Shown: positions 39,790-52,800, numbered from the stretch's first letter. The stretch is DNA of 64,000 nt from Paragonimus westermani (GCA_008508345.1 QNGE01000269.1:209552-273551), one strand, 5' to 3'. Notes: generated by a model not told the origin, from the sequence alone. Numbers and translations: made by a program.

Positions 39790-40720
39790 TATTCTGAGAC
39801 AGATAGACATGCAGGCGCGACCCGTCCAACACACGCACACAGGCCAACACCCTACCAGCCAGGCAGCCCGCAGGCAAATAAGAAGCAACAGGACGTGATT
39901 ACCGGCCACCGAACGCCAGCAAGCTTCTGATGCATTCGACCGCTTGCAACGCCTATCCAGCATCCAGTCGCTTATGCGCGCGAGCGCATACGTGCGCACG
40001 TAAGCACGCCTTTGACCTAGCTGCCTCTCGCGTACGTCAGTGCGTCCACACTTCGATCCGTCAACCAGACATTCCGACCAGTCCTGTAGCCTACCCTTCC
40101 CTTTCCGTCCCGTCGTTCGTCGTTGCGACCAGCATCGCTTCCTTATCTCTCTCTCTTGGCCTGTCTGTGTGACCGTAGTAGGCCTTGTGCACGTGCGAGC
40201 ATGCGCGCGCGTGTGCATACGACGGTGTGGCTGCGCCGTTCGTTGCTCCGTTCCGGGTCTATCGATTGAATGGATCCATGCAAGCGGACCAAACCACCGG
40301 ACAGCGGCCAGCAGACGCTTCATGCGCGGCTCCAGCACTGTTCAGTCGAATGTGACTGAGCCAGCCAGAGATGGACCGATTGACTGACTGACTGGCCATA
40401 TGTAACCCGACCGCCAACACACGGGCGCGACTTGGTCTAACCGAATCAGCGCCAGCAGATATATGCATCCACACAACCAAAACAACACACCCACACAAAA
40501 CGGCCAGGCGTGACATCGAGTCGCGGAAGCAACCGAACAGATTGTTGGCGTAAGACCTTAGCGTTGTGAGTGTTGGTGACAGGCGACTTGAACAAAGTGG
40601 CTGAGACAAACCAAGCACATGTATGGAGCATCAGCCGTTAATTGTTAAACAACCGGCCTGCGATCGACAGCAGCGTCGCAGTTCGTGCGCGTAAACTAAC
40701 GTGGTAAACCGTGCGATCAA
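39790..40720. other. GC/CpG-rich block with alternating purine-pyrimidine runs
   Basis: Base composition changes sharply: many CG dinucleotides and alternating runs such as GCATGCGCGCGCGTGTGCAT (about 40199-40218). Open frames exist on both strands, up to 189 codons on minus (39769-40338), with low-complexity Arg/Cys/Trp-rich translations. This is what GC-rich non-coding DNA gives by chance. It may be a CpG-rich regulatory region or a GC-rich repeat. Confidence 0.5.
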
Positions 40721-42848
40721 GTCAGACATGTTCAACTGTACCCGATTGTGACGGGGTGGCTCGGTTACACGTTGTGCTCTACATCCACTATACCCATCAG
40801 TTCAAAATCACTAGGCCCGAACATACCATTCGGTCTTATCATCCCTAACGAGACTCGAGTTATCCTCTTGCTGGTGGTTGACAGTAATACACATCTTCAT
40901 CATAATCACGAACCTCATAATTAACGAATGAGCACCCTCGGTTGCAGATGACCTGTTTTCCAGTTCACCCAAGAGAAAGTTTGTTTGTTTTTTCTTGGGA
41001 TTTCTCTGAGCATTCGAGCTCGCATGAATGAACACGAAGCCAGGAAAATGAACTCAATAACTGATTGAGTGTGATATCACAACTTTTGACCACACATGAA
41101 GCTAAATGGTTCTATCCGTACCCATTGTCAATAATTCTGTATCCTAGTGGTTCCGTCAGGTTGTGAGCAAACCACAGACTGGCCACTGGAGTGTTCAGAA
41201 AGTGGAAGTTACTCGACTGTGTTCTTGTATGGTACTGGGGATTGCTGTGCCATCAGAATGTGATATAGATGTGGAACACTGTGAGAAAGTTTTGACAGTT
41301 TGCGAGTGTAATGATACTAGGGATTATTGATCTACATCTCAATCAGAGATGCATCTGTAGAATTGCTGATGCTGACCACCATTCAACAATATGGACTATA
41401 GAAACTCGTGACTATATCGATATTTCATTCAGATGAGCAACATTTTTCTGAGTAGTCATATGACACAATCGACCTGATGAGGCCTTATTGATTAGCTGAA
41501 GCAACTGTGCTAGTTCTGTTAGGTCACGTCGCGTGCACGCACCGAGATGCAGACGTTGTCCTCATCCAAGCTTGTTTGGTGTAGACAGTGGAGCAGTATT
41601 TGTGCATCTCTGATCTGAAATGCTGGTGTGATTGTACTCCCAAACCAAATCACCAGGACCCGCAGACAGTACAGTTGAAGTTAGTGGTCAAGGATCTTGC
41701 GACGACCAGTATTAACTGGGCTAAAATGACGAATGGGACACGAGAAGTGGTGTTGAGACTTCAATAAAATCTACAAGGTCTTTGTAGGCACTTCAAACCA
41801 GTAGACTGTAGATGATAAACTGCTTCATGCAGTATTCTGGTCTTCATTTGATTAATCTAATTTTGGTAACTGCGAGGATGTATTGTTTACTTGGCTTATA
41901 GGCTGTCTGTGGACGGATTATATTACCAGCTCATTAATCTCGACTAGCAGAGACATAAGCGGGGTGAGCTAAACGTGCCCACCTCGATTGCTCATGAAGA
42001 CATGCTGCATATATAGGAACTGAACAAATCTGAGGCTAGAGTATCAGTACGAAGGAAGGGATAAGGATAACTGCCCTGCTATCCGGTTGTGCTAGTCGAC
42101 AGTTTGTAGGTGAGACTATCATTTTTCTAGAAACGAATATACCTTGATAATTGCTCCCTCTAAATACGCACATATTGATGAGTAATACTACTTTTCTATC
42201 ACCATCCACCATTTTGTTTGTTTAATCGCCGAGAAAACTAGCCTGTTTGCGATTTCTTCTAAACCGTACCGGTCTGGTCTACATACTATTCGCTGTATCA
42301 ACACACAGCCACGCAGACAACAGCCAGATTGAGCTCACGTCAACAATTATCACCTTTTGATGTTCTCCAAAGAGTTGAGCGCTTTCGATTTAAAGAAGCA
42401 ACGGAGTAATACTTTCGAATATAACTAGTAGAAAAACGTTTCTTATTGACAATTGGAGCTGGTCGAATTACGATTAACAAGAAAGTGCGTAACTTAGCCA
42501 ATGCAGATGCAGTACCTATATCCACAATATTTTTCATTTAGTGTGAAGCCTATATAACAGTAACACTTTCGAAATATTTGTCGCAATAGGTATGCCAAAG
42601 CTTGATCGTTCAGTATGGTTTCACTAATAGACATGCATGAATATTATGACACTTCATAAATTCAAGTATTCGATCTTAGTATTAACAAAAAGTGCTCATC
42701 AGAGCAGAAAGAAGACATATATTGCGATATGTTAACATTTCATTTACTCTCATCAGTCGCAAACGTAAAACATGCCAGTTATATACAACAAATATTTAAC
42801 GACACACAGGGACTAGACACACATACAAGCACACCAGTTATTATGTAA
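40721..42848. other. No recognisable gene; 3' flank of Penelope-like element
   Basis: The part next to the Penelope-like ORF (about 42680-42848) is probably its 3' UTR. CTGATGAG occurs twice there on minus (near 42700 and 42755) without a proper stem II plus GAAA, so no ribozyme is called. The rest shows nothing. Confidence 0.4.
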
Positions 42849-43990
42849 TCATGACCATGGCAACCCGACCGGTTGTTTCAACCACTTCTGTGCACATAAC
42901 GTCGGTTGGTAAGTTCGAATGAGAATCGCTTCGCAAAAGGCTAGTAACTTCGGATTTCGGTTGCGCAACAGTATCTTGAATGAGTTAACCGGGTCAACTT
43001 GATGACCTGTTGTCATGAGATGTTTTGCAATCGATGACGTTGGATTTCGAGTAGTCAATGCGTCAATTTGGGACTGGTGCGTCATCTGATGTTTCAACCA
43101 CTTCGGGATGTGTTCCGCGACTCGCTGTGATAGTTGTCGGTCTGTTCTGCCTATGTAAACGTCACTGCAACTGCAAGTGAACTGGTACACAACATGGGAG
43201 ACAGAACAGTTTGACAAACTACTTTTGCGTTTTCGGAGAACTGGTCCACTAGTGGTATGAAATAAGCGCAACTGCGCAGCCGCATACGTTCGAGCTAGGG
43301 CTGATTTTAATTTGTGCTTTATGTCATTGGATAGATGATCACCCTTGAATGGCAAGAATAGGCAAACATCCTTCTTTTGAACCGTCAGTACAGGCTCAGA
43401 GCTCTTCTTCACCGTATTATGTGCATCAATGAATTTGTCGGGGTATCCATTTGTTAGTAAAGTTCGCCTCAACAACTCCTGTTCTGTCTTCAGAGTGTCC
43501 GGAGTACAAATACGTTTGGCTCTCTGAAACAGTGTCTTAACTAAACCCCGTTTGTATGCAATAGGAGCAAAACTTGAAAACTGCATATATTGACCACCCC
43601 AAGTTGCTTTGCGGTGAACTGAGCGTTGTAACGTACCATCCGCGCGTCTAGTAATAAGTACATCCAAAAAAGGTAAACTATTGTTCGATTCCACTTCGTG
43701 AGATAAAGATAGGTTTGGGTGAATATTATTGAGAAAGTTAAAGAACAAGTCAAAATGAATAGCGTCAGTAAAAATTAAAATATCATCAACGTATCTTTTG
43801 TACAATAACGAATCGGCTATATAATCCGGGACTTGCCGCTCAATCATTCCTAAGAAGATAGCTGCTAGTGTTGGGCCCAACGGACTAGCCATGGCAACAC
43901 CGTCTATCTGTTTGTATGCAAGTCCCTCAAAATAACAAGCTGAACACACAAGTTCAATTTGAATACATGCACGATCAACTGAAGGAACTG
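42849..43990 (-). mobile_element. Penelope-like element, 5' truncated: RT C-terminal part + GIY-YIG endonuclease
   Basis: A single open frame of 366 codons (43949-42849) encodes the second half of a Penelope-like polyprotein. RT motif B is YKQIDGVAMASPLGP (residues 12-26) and the catalytic motif C is YKRYVDDILIF (50-60). These are followed by SLPFLDVLITRRADG (91-105) and the thumb-like KATWGGQY segment. The GIY-YIG endonuclease spans about 250-345: VVYQFTCSCSDVYIGRTDRQ, H310 and E340 in FCEAILIRTYQP. It ends LKQPVGLPWS. Homology to the family continues about 40 bp upstream of the first ATG (TVPSVDRACIQIELV), where a TAG stops the frame. The N-terminal half with RT motif A is missing, as is common for 5'-truncated copies. 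Both catalytic signatures look intact, so this insertion is fairly young but not autonomous. Confidence 0.9.
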
Positions 43991-45529
43991 TCGCCTACAT
44001 CTCCTGATGAGACAGGCTGGTTCCGTGCAACTGAAGTTCGCCCTGTTCAGGTCATGCTATAACGATGAAAACCTATCAAACTGGAAAAGGGGGAGTGTTA
44101 GCTCTTCAGCAGTTGTAGCTGGGCGTATCCGGAAGAATAAGTCGTTCGTGTGTAATAGAAGAGTTAGGAAACCGGAATCTAACTTCCCATAACGTGTTCT
44201 TCGGCAATTTGGAGAAATTAAACGGTGCACCGTCCTACGGTGAGCGATTATTCATACATCAACTCGGCCATCCGTTATACCCCGCAAGCTCCCACTGTTT
44301 CAATTTTTGGTTCGCAAATCATTTCTACTGTGCTATCAAGATTTTGATAAGTATTAAGATGTTGTTATATAATTTCGTTATTTCTGTGTATTCGGTACAC
44401 TGCTACTTATATGTCACATATGTATTTTTTATTGACGTTATTCAGTTTATGATTATATGTGAATTTCACGTCAAAGGACCCAATAGGAACTATGTCAGTG
44501 TTCCTAGGTGGTTACTAGACAACCTCCTCATGTTGTAATTTGGACGGTAGAAGTATTCGCCAAATAATCACGGTTTGTCTTTCTGCTAGTAGGTTTAGCC
44601 ACTAGGACTTACTGCAAGAACACATACGATCTGTACTGTTCGTCCATAAAGACGAGTTATCTAAAGACATTATACTGTGACGTACCGATAAACCATTGCG
44701 TGAGTACTCACTTAGTCCCACAACGAAAGCACTGCCCATTTGAAAGAGCATTCATGGTTCACCTATTGGTCAACTGTATACGATACGGTAGACACGGTAG
44801 AGTGTCCAGTCACGCAAAGTGGTGACAGGCATGATATCGAATGACACTCAGCAAGTTTTACGTAGGTGACCGATGATGAAGAGCGAATGCACATCAGTAA
44901 AAGTACAGCCAGCCAAACGTACCAGCTGTACACTACTCGATACCAGGTTCAAGACTGCCAGCCGATTATAGTCGGTCCTGACCAGTTGTCTTATTCAACA
45001 TTACCAGATGTGTAAACATGAGTTGTGTGGCTGAGCCGACCTCTCTTTTATTCAGGAGTGTCTGCTTGTCACTGCGATCCGAATCCCTGTTGGATGTATT
45101 ACTTTAGCTCTGGTAGTAATTTGATACTTTATTTCATCGAAGTGATCCAAAAGGAGTTGAGTCAAATGTTGTTGTCATATCGGGATCAATCGGATAACGT
45201 GGTAGTGCGTCTGACTCTGAAGCGGACGGCAGAGTTCAGGGAGTTTTAAGTTTAGAGCTTCACTGAGGCCAGTAAAACGACTATGTTTTACGTTATCTCG
45301 AGTAGTGTGCTCAGACGCTCGAAAACCAGTCAGAGATACCTACTGGAAAGCATTCGTGCGTAAACATGCAAAGCTTAACGAATTAATGTCGTCACGTACC
45401 ACGTGAGTCTCGGGTTAGCTAAGCGAACATCCTAGGAATATCTTGTAATGCCTAATTTGATTGGTGCACATCGCGTAGAGTTTTCGTGCCACAGTTTGAA
45501 CCTATCTCAAAGAACGGTTTTAGGAGGAT
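43991..45529. other. No recognisable gene
   Basis: The frame at 44194-44538 has a hydrophobic Phe/Tyr/Ile-rich stretch typical of AT-rich non-coding DNA. No motif was seen. Confidence 0.4.
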
Positions 45530-45582
45530 AGGCGGCCGAGTGGATTCTGTTGATAGAATGAAATCTGTTGATTTGAATTCTC
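45530..45582 (+). repeat. tRNA-like (pol III) sequence, possible SINE head
   Basis: A-box-like CGGCCGAGTGG at 45533-45543 and B-box-like GATTTGAATTC at 45570-45580, with normal spacing. It resembles Ser/Leu tRNA genes, but the acceptor stem does not pair well, so a decayed tRNA or SINE head is likelier than a working tRNA. Confidence 0.3.
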
Positions 45583-48500
45583 GTCCTACCATCGACTCAA
45601 ATACAAACACCGTTAAAACGTTCGAACACATCAATACCAAAACGTTCGAACCTTGTTTTCCCTCTTGTCAACTAACGCCAACACCGTTAGAACGCAGACT
45701 TTTTATGGTGATCAGCAAACTCTCAATTTTACAAAACGTTTGAGTAGAAAGGACCCGAGTGGATTGAATTCACAGAGCTATTACACTGCCATAAACCACT
45801 CCCAAAGAAAATTATAAACATGGCATTCTGACAATCATTCTTTGGACGTCATTCGCCATAGCTGGTTTTGAGGGATTGATTACTTCATCAGTCCTCTCCA
45901 GACGTTAAAAGATGCTCACGTATTTGTAAGCTGTTTGGGGACGCGAATGAATCACCGTGTTAACCTGGGGACCTAACTAAGACGTAAGCAGGAGTGCACC
46001 TCCGGTGCTTCAACGATCGAGTGGTTCTCATTGCATGGTGGTAAGTTCAGAAAGAAAACGGTGCACACTCTGTTATGCACACTTGAGATCAATTGTATGG
46101 ATGATTTTTGCCGAGCGTGATGACGTATTCACATACGCATGAACGCCTGCAACACGCAAACAAGCACATACTGACCTGTTTTGCATGATACAATCTGGAT
46201 CGTCAACCAATCAATTGGCCCAGCCAGCACGAACGTACGCATGCACATCCAAGCGGCCACGAAGCCAACAAACACGACTGCGCTGATCGGACCTGATGCA
46301 CTCAGAGTGGCAAGTTCCGAGTGATGTGAAACCTACCCGACCCTAACATTTGTTGACGCGATCGGATGGAACACATTCCATCCACACTGCACTGTGCTCT
46401 AGTCGGGGTCGGTGAACAAAAAATAAGGAGCCGGTTTCCGCGCATAATGCATGCTAACTAGCTCCGTGAGCCGCAATCCGATAGGCTATGCATGTACGGA
46501 ATTTCAGCATTTCGCTACATATTAGCAGGTCGATAGGAATGCTGCGAGATCGTACTTGAAAAAGCCTCCAGCTACCAGCCTAGGAGACAAAATAATGACG
46601 CATTTAACCTTCCCTGTCAAACTCATTTTGACTGAGAAGACAGGTTCCAGATATTGAAACAAGATCAAACGACGACGGAACAACGTACACTGTTCGTCAA
46701 AATAGCATCCAAGCTGAAACATGACCGGTCAACAGTGCAGTAATAGGTTGCTCCTCTCCGTGCAGATAGCTATTCGAAGCACATCACTTTGTGTTGACTG
46801 AGGCCTCTCTGCACCACTGTTCTAAATTGTGATGATGAATTTAAAGTCAATCCATCAAACGAGGCGTGCCTAATCCTCAAAGTTGCTTACGCTCTGCTAA
46901 AGCTATGGTGAATGGAGTGACTTCGCATTCTAATGGCTAATTTTGGATGAATATCTTTTCAAATGAAAGGCAGAGGGAACAAACTATGACCGTAAGGGGC
47001 AGACAATTTACTGAATTGGGAACACTCAGAACGCACATGCATGTTTGAATAAGCGTTTCAAAAGAAGAGAAATCAGTAGGTTGTTCGAAGTTCAGAAGGT
47101 CGGCAACAAAAGGATTACTAGTGGGGAAAAGTCAGAGGCGCATGAGCAGACAGGAAATCCAATCAAACACCGGAAATGCAGTGCAGAATGATACAGCCAA
47201 CAGCCAACTGACAGCAACACTGAAAGACTCAGTTCTTTTGTTCCACCGAAATGATTCTGATGACAAAACTTTCGAAATTAGCTTAGTGTCTCAGACGTGT
47301 GTCAAGTCTGTGATTGATTTCTTTCAAAAATAACGTTTGTAAGACAGATGCGGATAGGTTGTTCCAGACTGCACGCACCCGGATGTCAAAAATGTTCTCA
47401 ACGAGTTAGGTGGTTCAGCAGACACAACATCCTTAGTGAGTTGCCTCTGAGACGGTCCTTTGGCCTAGACAGATCGATCACGATACTGGAAGGGAGAGAG
47501 TGGGGAACAATATACATTGTGTTACGTTAAACGTCTGAATTCGCTCAATCTAACCCAGTTAGTCAATGACTCCAATGACTGTTCTATTCTACAAGCTTTA
47601 GTGTCCACAACACTTGTGTCAAAATCGCGTGATGTCAGTAGCACCACTGTGGACAACGAGTGACGTATCAAATTGACAGGCCGATGTCTTCGAGTATACC
47701 GGCTCCTGATCGGAAATGCCGACATGTTGTATCGGGTGGCTTGTTACACATGTTACTGTAGGGCTTGTGCTTCAAGTGCATCTCAGTTTTTGCCATGTCG
47801 TTTTTCTCGGTCGCGTTTATCGTGACTACTGTGTGTGTGATCCCCTTCTTGCTGTTTGTGTTCGTGCATCTCACTAACTAACTGAGCTAAACTGGACGGT
47901 GTGTTGATCACACAGGGTCACTCACACCACGCAGGTCAGTGGGTACAGGATGGACGAGTTAAGTTGCGGGTTGGATGAGGCTAACCTCTTATCTCAGGAA
48001 AATGGTATTCGGTCAAGTCCACTGCCATCCACTGGTTGCATTACTGTACAGGCTTTTGAATCAAAAGCTTTGGTTGACAGCTTTAGTCGTTCTCTTGTCT
48101 AGGCCTGGATGTCCTAGCAGTGTCCCACGCCCAAATAAACGATGGTAACACAGAGTAAATCAAACGCGGTACAGCAGAACATGCTGCAATACTAAGATGT
48201 TATCTTAGTAATTCTTTCGACTCGTAATATTGATCTTAGATCACGGAACTAATTAGCCTTGAATCGGATAGCCTGGAGGAGTGCGATCCGGCCGACCGTC
48301 CGTAGGATCAATGACCGACAGTGACGCGAGTGCGGATTTAAGCGCACTGTCCGCAGAGGAACTGTAGGTGCTATGAAACGTGGTGATACAGTTATACGAC
48401 TCTTCGATGAATGCGTCCCCGAATGTACCGGCCGTCCTAGACTGGTAGGTCATCCGTGTACCGATAGTACGTCTTAAGCGAAGATACAACGAATGCGTTA

Positions 48501-49670
48501 GGCGTTCGTATCGACCAACGACTGCTGTTGTTTAGTAGATAAACTGCACCACGGTAGACTTCCACCTTTTCTTTTCTTCGCATTTGTTGGTGCAGTGGGT
48601 GAGGGAGATTTCATTTGGTTTACAGTCCAAAGTTAGATTCGTTTTTCTCTCTCATCGTTTCTAGAGTGCAATAATAGCAACTCGTATGGACCACTTCCAA
48701 TATTTTCTTCCCAGCTTATATCTTGCCATTTTAATCTGTCTATATTTGTCTCCGAGAGACAAGGGCTACACTTCTATACTTGCTTATCATATGGCTAACC
48801 AGCACTGACCGGCTGAACAAACAATTCCACTCACACACCTCCCGGTATTACTCTATCGGGTTTAGACTGGTTATATAGTACGTAAGTGGAACTACAAGCG
48901 GTGCCGAGCGAGTTACTTGCGGTGAGTGTAGTACATAGACATCCTTTGGCTTCGGTCGCCGTGATAGGCTAATCCGAAACGGACGCCATCAGCCGTATCT
49001 AACTTTCGCTGTGTTAGATCACACTTCGCCCTGTTTATCTGACAGGTTGGTGGCTGAACTCAACTTGATATGAGCTACATATCATGCCGAAACTATCCGA
49101 TGTAGACAGTGCATTGGATCTTTCATTTCATTTATGCGACATGTAGTGGAATCGTGGAAGAGACCACGATTGGTCACCAGTAAGTTCAATCGAAGGCAGG
49201 TGAAAAAGTATGTTACAGTGTGTGCTATTTATGGCCTGCAACGAAGTGATCGACTGTGCATACTAATAAGCAACTGTTATGTTGGTGATGTTTTGTGAAG
49301 TGTGGTAAACAACCCCCGAATTAGCGTCCATCGGCTTGTACGAAAAGCTGACAAATAGAAGTCCATTGTGCACAAGGTACACAGAAGTATAAGCATCGTC
49401 ATTATAGGGAGGTCCAATTATCGGAGAATTGATTACCGGATGCAGGCAAACGTAATCCATTTTGCAAGTGGAAGGTATCGGAAATGGACACACATTCCAC
49501 AGTAGTTACTGAGGAGGCAATGTTCTGCCTGAATGGACTCGTGCACACCAACAGCCGCAGACACCTAGGTGCGGTTTGACCTTAACATAGCCCAAAGCCT
49601 ATGGTTTCGGCGGAAGTTTTTAAGAGTGCCGGACCTCTTCCCCGTGATAAGAACGTCAACTAATGTGAGA
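45583..49670. other. No recognisable gene
   Basis: Short open frames only. The one at 47121-47333 (Ser/Asn/Gln-rich) and the minus frame at 49263-49493 show no motif, and alternative frames at the same places read equally well. Confidence 0.4.
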
Positions 49671-49870
49671 CCAGTGTCGCAATGGTCAACACGCTTGCCT
49701 CATAAAAGCGTAGCCGAAGTTCTACTACCAGCCGTGGTAAACATATGCACTGCTGATGAGCTCTAATGAGAGCGAAACCCGAGTCTAGCGCTTCTTTCCG
49801 AAAGGAGCCGACTGGAAATTCTGTGGGAATGAGACAACTGCGACCAGTGGTGGGGTTCCACTTGGAACTT
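49671..49870 (+). mobile_element. Hammerhead SINE, best-preserved copy
   Basis: The element starts near GACCAGTGTCGCAATGG. It has a perfect pol III A box (TGGTCAACACG, 49683-49693) and a B-box-like AGTTCTACTACC (49718-49729), then a hammerhead ribozyme at 49747-49791 and a 3' body (TTTCCGAAAGGAGCC...). The order tRNA-like promoter then hammerhead is that of the Schistosoma SmAlpha SINE family. Direct sequence relatedness to SmAlpha was not tested. The 3' end is uncertain. Confidence 0.75.
49747..49791 (+). ncRNA. Minimal type I hammerhead ribozyme
   Basis: Stem I strand GCACTG (49747-49752) is followed by the core CTGATGA (49753-49759). Stem II is GCTCT / loop AATG / AGAGC (49760-49773, five perfect pairs), then GAA. 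A two-pair stem III is AC / loop CCGA / GT (49777-49784). The cleavage nucleotide is C49785, and the stem I return strand is TAGCGC (49786-49791). Stem I has five pairs (one G-U) and one A-C mismatch. All core nucleotides agree with the hammerhead consensus. The very short stem III is the form reported for retroelement hammerheads, which usually act as dimers. Activity is inferred, not shown. Confidence 0.8.
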
Positions 49871-52800
49871 CAAACGTCTCAAGCAGTCACCAACGGTGAG
49901 AGAATACTATATTAGGAAATCATGGATTACTCATGCAGTAAGCAAAATGTGTGAAGGTAAGTATGGCTATAGCTGAACAGTAACACCGGAAACTGTTCCT
50001 TCTTTCCGGAAAACTCTCAGAACCTTTCAGAACCTACTAAAACCCAGACAGTTAATCAAATTCGTCAAATTGCTAACCTCATTCTGAACAAAACACCTAG
50101 CTCGATCCAGAGTGTACATCCGAACTCGAGTTAAGAGAATATTAATATCGGTAGCCTGACAAATGAACAGCGTACTCTATTGTGTTGGTGTGGACTGTGG
50201 TGAAAGCGTGGAGGTGACCACTAGCAATTTCGATGCACAGTATGTAGGTACGTGGTCAGCTATTTGCAACAGCTTTCAGAGACTGACAGTAACTGGGTGA
50301 AACATTCGGGCGATGATAAGTCGGTTGCGCTAAGCCACTGTTCACCAGAACTTACTCAGGCGGTTCTTTCCATTGAGGACACTTCAGAAATAAGGTCTAC
50401 AGGGAGCGTCCACAGACACCGTAGGAGCTCAAAATGACCATAAACCTGTAACGCAATACAGTCTCTGAAGCTAATTCTCAAGGTATGCTACCATCACGCC
50501 CGCGAAGAATGGTTCATTTCAGCAAAACTACAGAGCAGTTCGACCATCTATCATGGTCGTATCGGCTAAATACGAATGCATCCGGCTCCCTTCTTCTCCC
50601 CGTAACCATAATGCTCACATAGCCGCAGAACAGAATGTCTCCAACACTAACTCACAGGTTCGGTCACCTGGCAGATTCAGTTAGCTCTGATTGAACTAAG
50701 GAATCTGAACGTTACTGCCAAGCGCTGTCTCATTAAAACCACTGTTAATTCCTTGCGTGGTGATATATCGAAGGGAAGGTACCGTGATGTCGCGTTCCAC
50801 GAATTCAATTAGTTCGGACAAGAAGACAACCGATTACCGATAATGGGATTCAGTGATATCTACTTAGTGCGTACGGTTCATGTCCAGGACATAAAACCTC
50901 AGTTTAATTCTCCTCAGTCGTATGCACCTGCACAGAACCGAATGTAGCGTCACCCGATGTATGCACTTCAGAGAGTTCTGCAACGTTTCACAGGAATCAA
51001 GAGGCAACAGGATATATTGACCGTATGGCTCAATACCGAGTTCACAACATTGCGAAATGCCAAACACCGTCTGGCGCTTCGGTGACAACGCCACATCGCG
51101 GTCCACAAATGGTGTAGTGAGGCTGGGAATATGTGACGTGCCTCAGTTCCTATGGGAAAATTGCTAGTTTACAGTCAAACTCCCACTAATATGCAAATAT
51201 GTTCCGGTCGCGAGTTCGGGTTTTTGCTGTCAACGTGCTAGCGAAAAAAATTCTCGTGTCAACATAAGCCGTTAGGGTCGTCGTAGTTTCGCTTTGTCCA
51301 TTTGCACTCGTTGATGATGCACGCTGGTTCTTAGCATTGTGTTGAGTATCAAGCACGGAGAAGCATGACAACAGCCAGAGGCGGACTGTGGTGGCCAAAA
51401 CGCTGGGATATGGAGTCGAGCGATTTGGCCTGAAGTGGGCCACACTCCCGCGTCAGCGAGCACGAGCATGTGCTTCAGTGGTATCGTGGCGCTGCTAACT
51501 TACCCGGACCTGTTAGGAGGTCTGTTTCAAGCAAGCCCAACGGATGAAGCGCTCAGTCGGGATTTCCACGACATGCCGTGACTTCCAAGATGTTTCGTGA
51601 GGGGCCCAAATTCGGAGTGATCGGTGTACCGTGAGGATCAACTTGCATCATCAACTCTACTCATCGCTTGAACAGCTGTGTGACGCTCAGAGGACATGCT
51701 AATGCCACGGTCTAATTAAATAAACAGTCGTTTTGCAAGCCCCTAACGTGTACGGACGTGTCATGCTGAATGCTGCTGTTTGGATGCTAGGTGGTCACGA
51801 GGTACACATGTACAACACCTAGAATGACAGCTACGGTTGAGGGAGTGCCCGATTGTACCTCGCACATTCCGTATGCAAGCTTTAAGTTAGCACAAGCTGA
51901 CCACGCGAATGGTGACGACTGGGACGTCACTGCTGTTGTTTTAGGGGCTCTCCAGACTTCTAACAGTGGAATGGGTAGGCTGTTCGGTGATCATGGACTG
52001 CAGCATTTGTTTGACAAACAGGTCGATCAACTAACAACGTGGGTAATGAAGCCCGCGGATCTGGGTCTCTAGTGAGAAGAACACGAGGATGTCTCCGTGA
52101 CACCACTGACAGCTGATTAGACGAGGGCTGATAAGTCTAGAGACCACATTTAGGCGCATATGTGTCAGGTTGAACGGAGTGGGGAAACACTTCGATCAGC
52201 ACGAAACCACACACAGCAGCGGAGAAATCGATCAACTGAGTCGATGAAGGTAAAAGAGGCAAATGCATTTGAGCATCTTTATTCACACAGTTTCTTCAAT
52301 CGCACCCGCGGAAGTGAAGTATGAGGAGAGAAGGAGCATGCAACCGTCGCTAGCAGCCGGGAGAACTGTCCATACCGTCAGCGCCATTGCAGGACTAGGC
52401 CTGCGGTGTAATAGAGTCTAGCGGATGGCAAAAGAAGGAACTCAGTGGTGGTCTAACGATACGCTTTATTGCAAATGCCTGAGAAATAGAATAAGCAAGT
52501 GGTGTGGGCAGGCACCGAAAACAGCAAGTGATACGACACAGCGACGAATTCATGATTGCATGTGATCCTACAGAAATACTTTCCCAACATGAATTGTACT
52601 CGGGGGTGCGTGAACCTGTCGGCCAGAGGTCAGGACTATGGTTACAGTACTGTGCTGTCACAACATAAAACATACAGTCGTTCCATCAGACAGTGCTGAA
52701 TAACTAAGACGATGTCCTTTTGTTTTGTCACGAGTGTCTTTTCAGGTGATAGGGTATGTCCAACTCCGGTTCACTCTGTGAGTGACGTAAGTGAAGGGGC

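Noticed and set aside
39769..40338. 189-codon minus-strand open frame
   Set aside because: It lies in GC-rich low-complexity DNA where stops are rare; the opposite strand is open too, and there is no domain or splice context.
42690..42765. Two CTGATGAG motifs next to the Penelope-like element, where hammerheads are known to occur
   Set aside because: One lacks GAAA. The other has only eight bases between the core and GAAA and no GTC in place.
49263..49493. Minus-strand frame with protein-like appearance
   Set aside because: A good acceptor nearby opens two other frames instead, and all three read equally plausibly.
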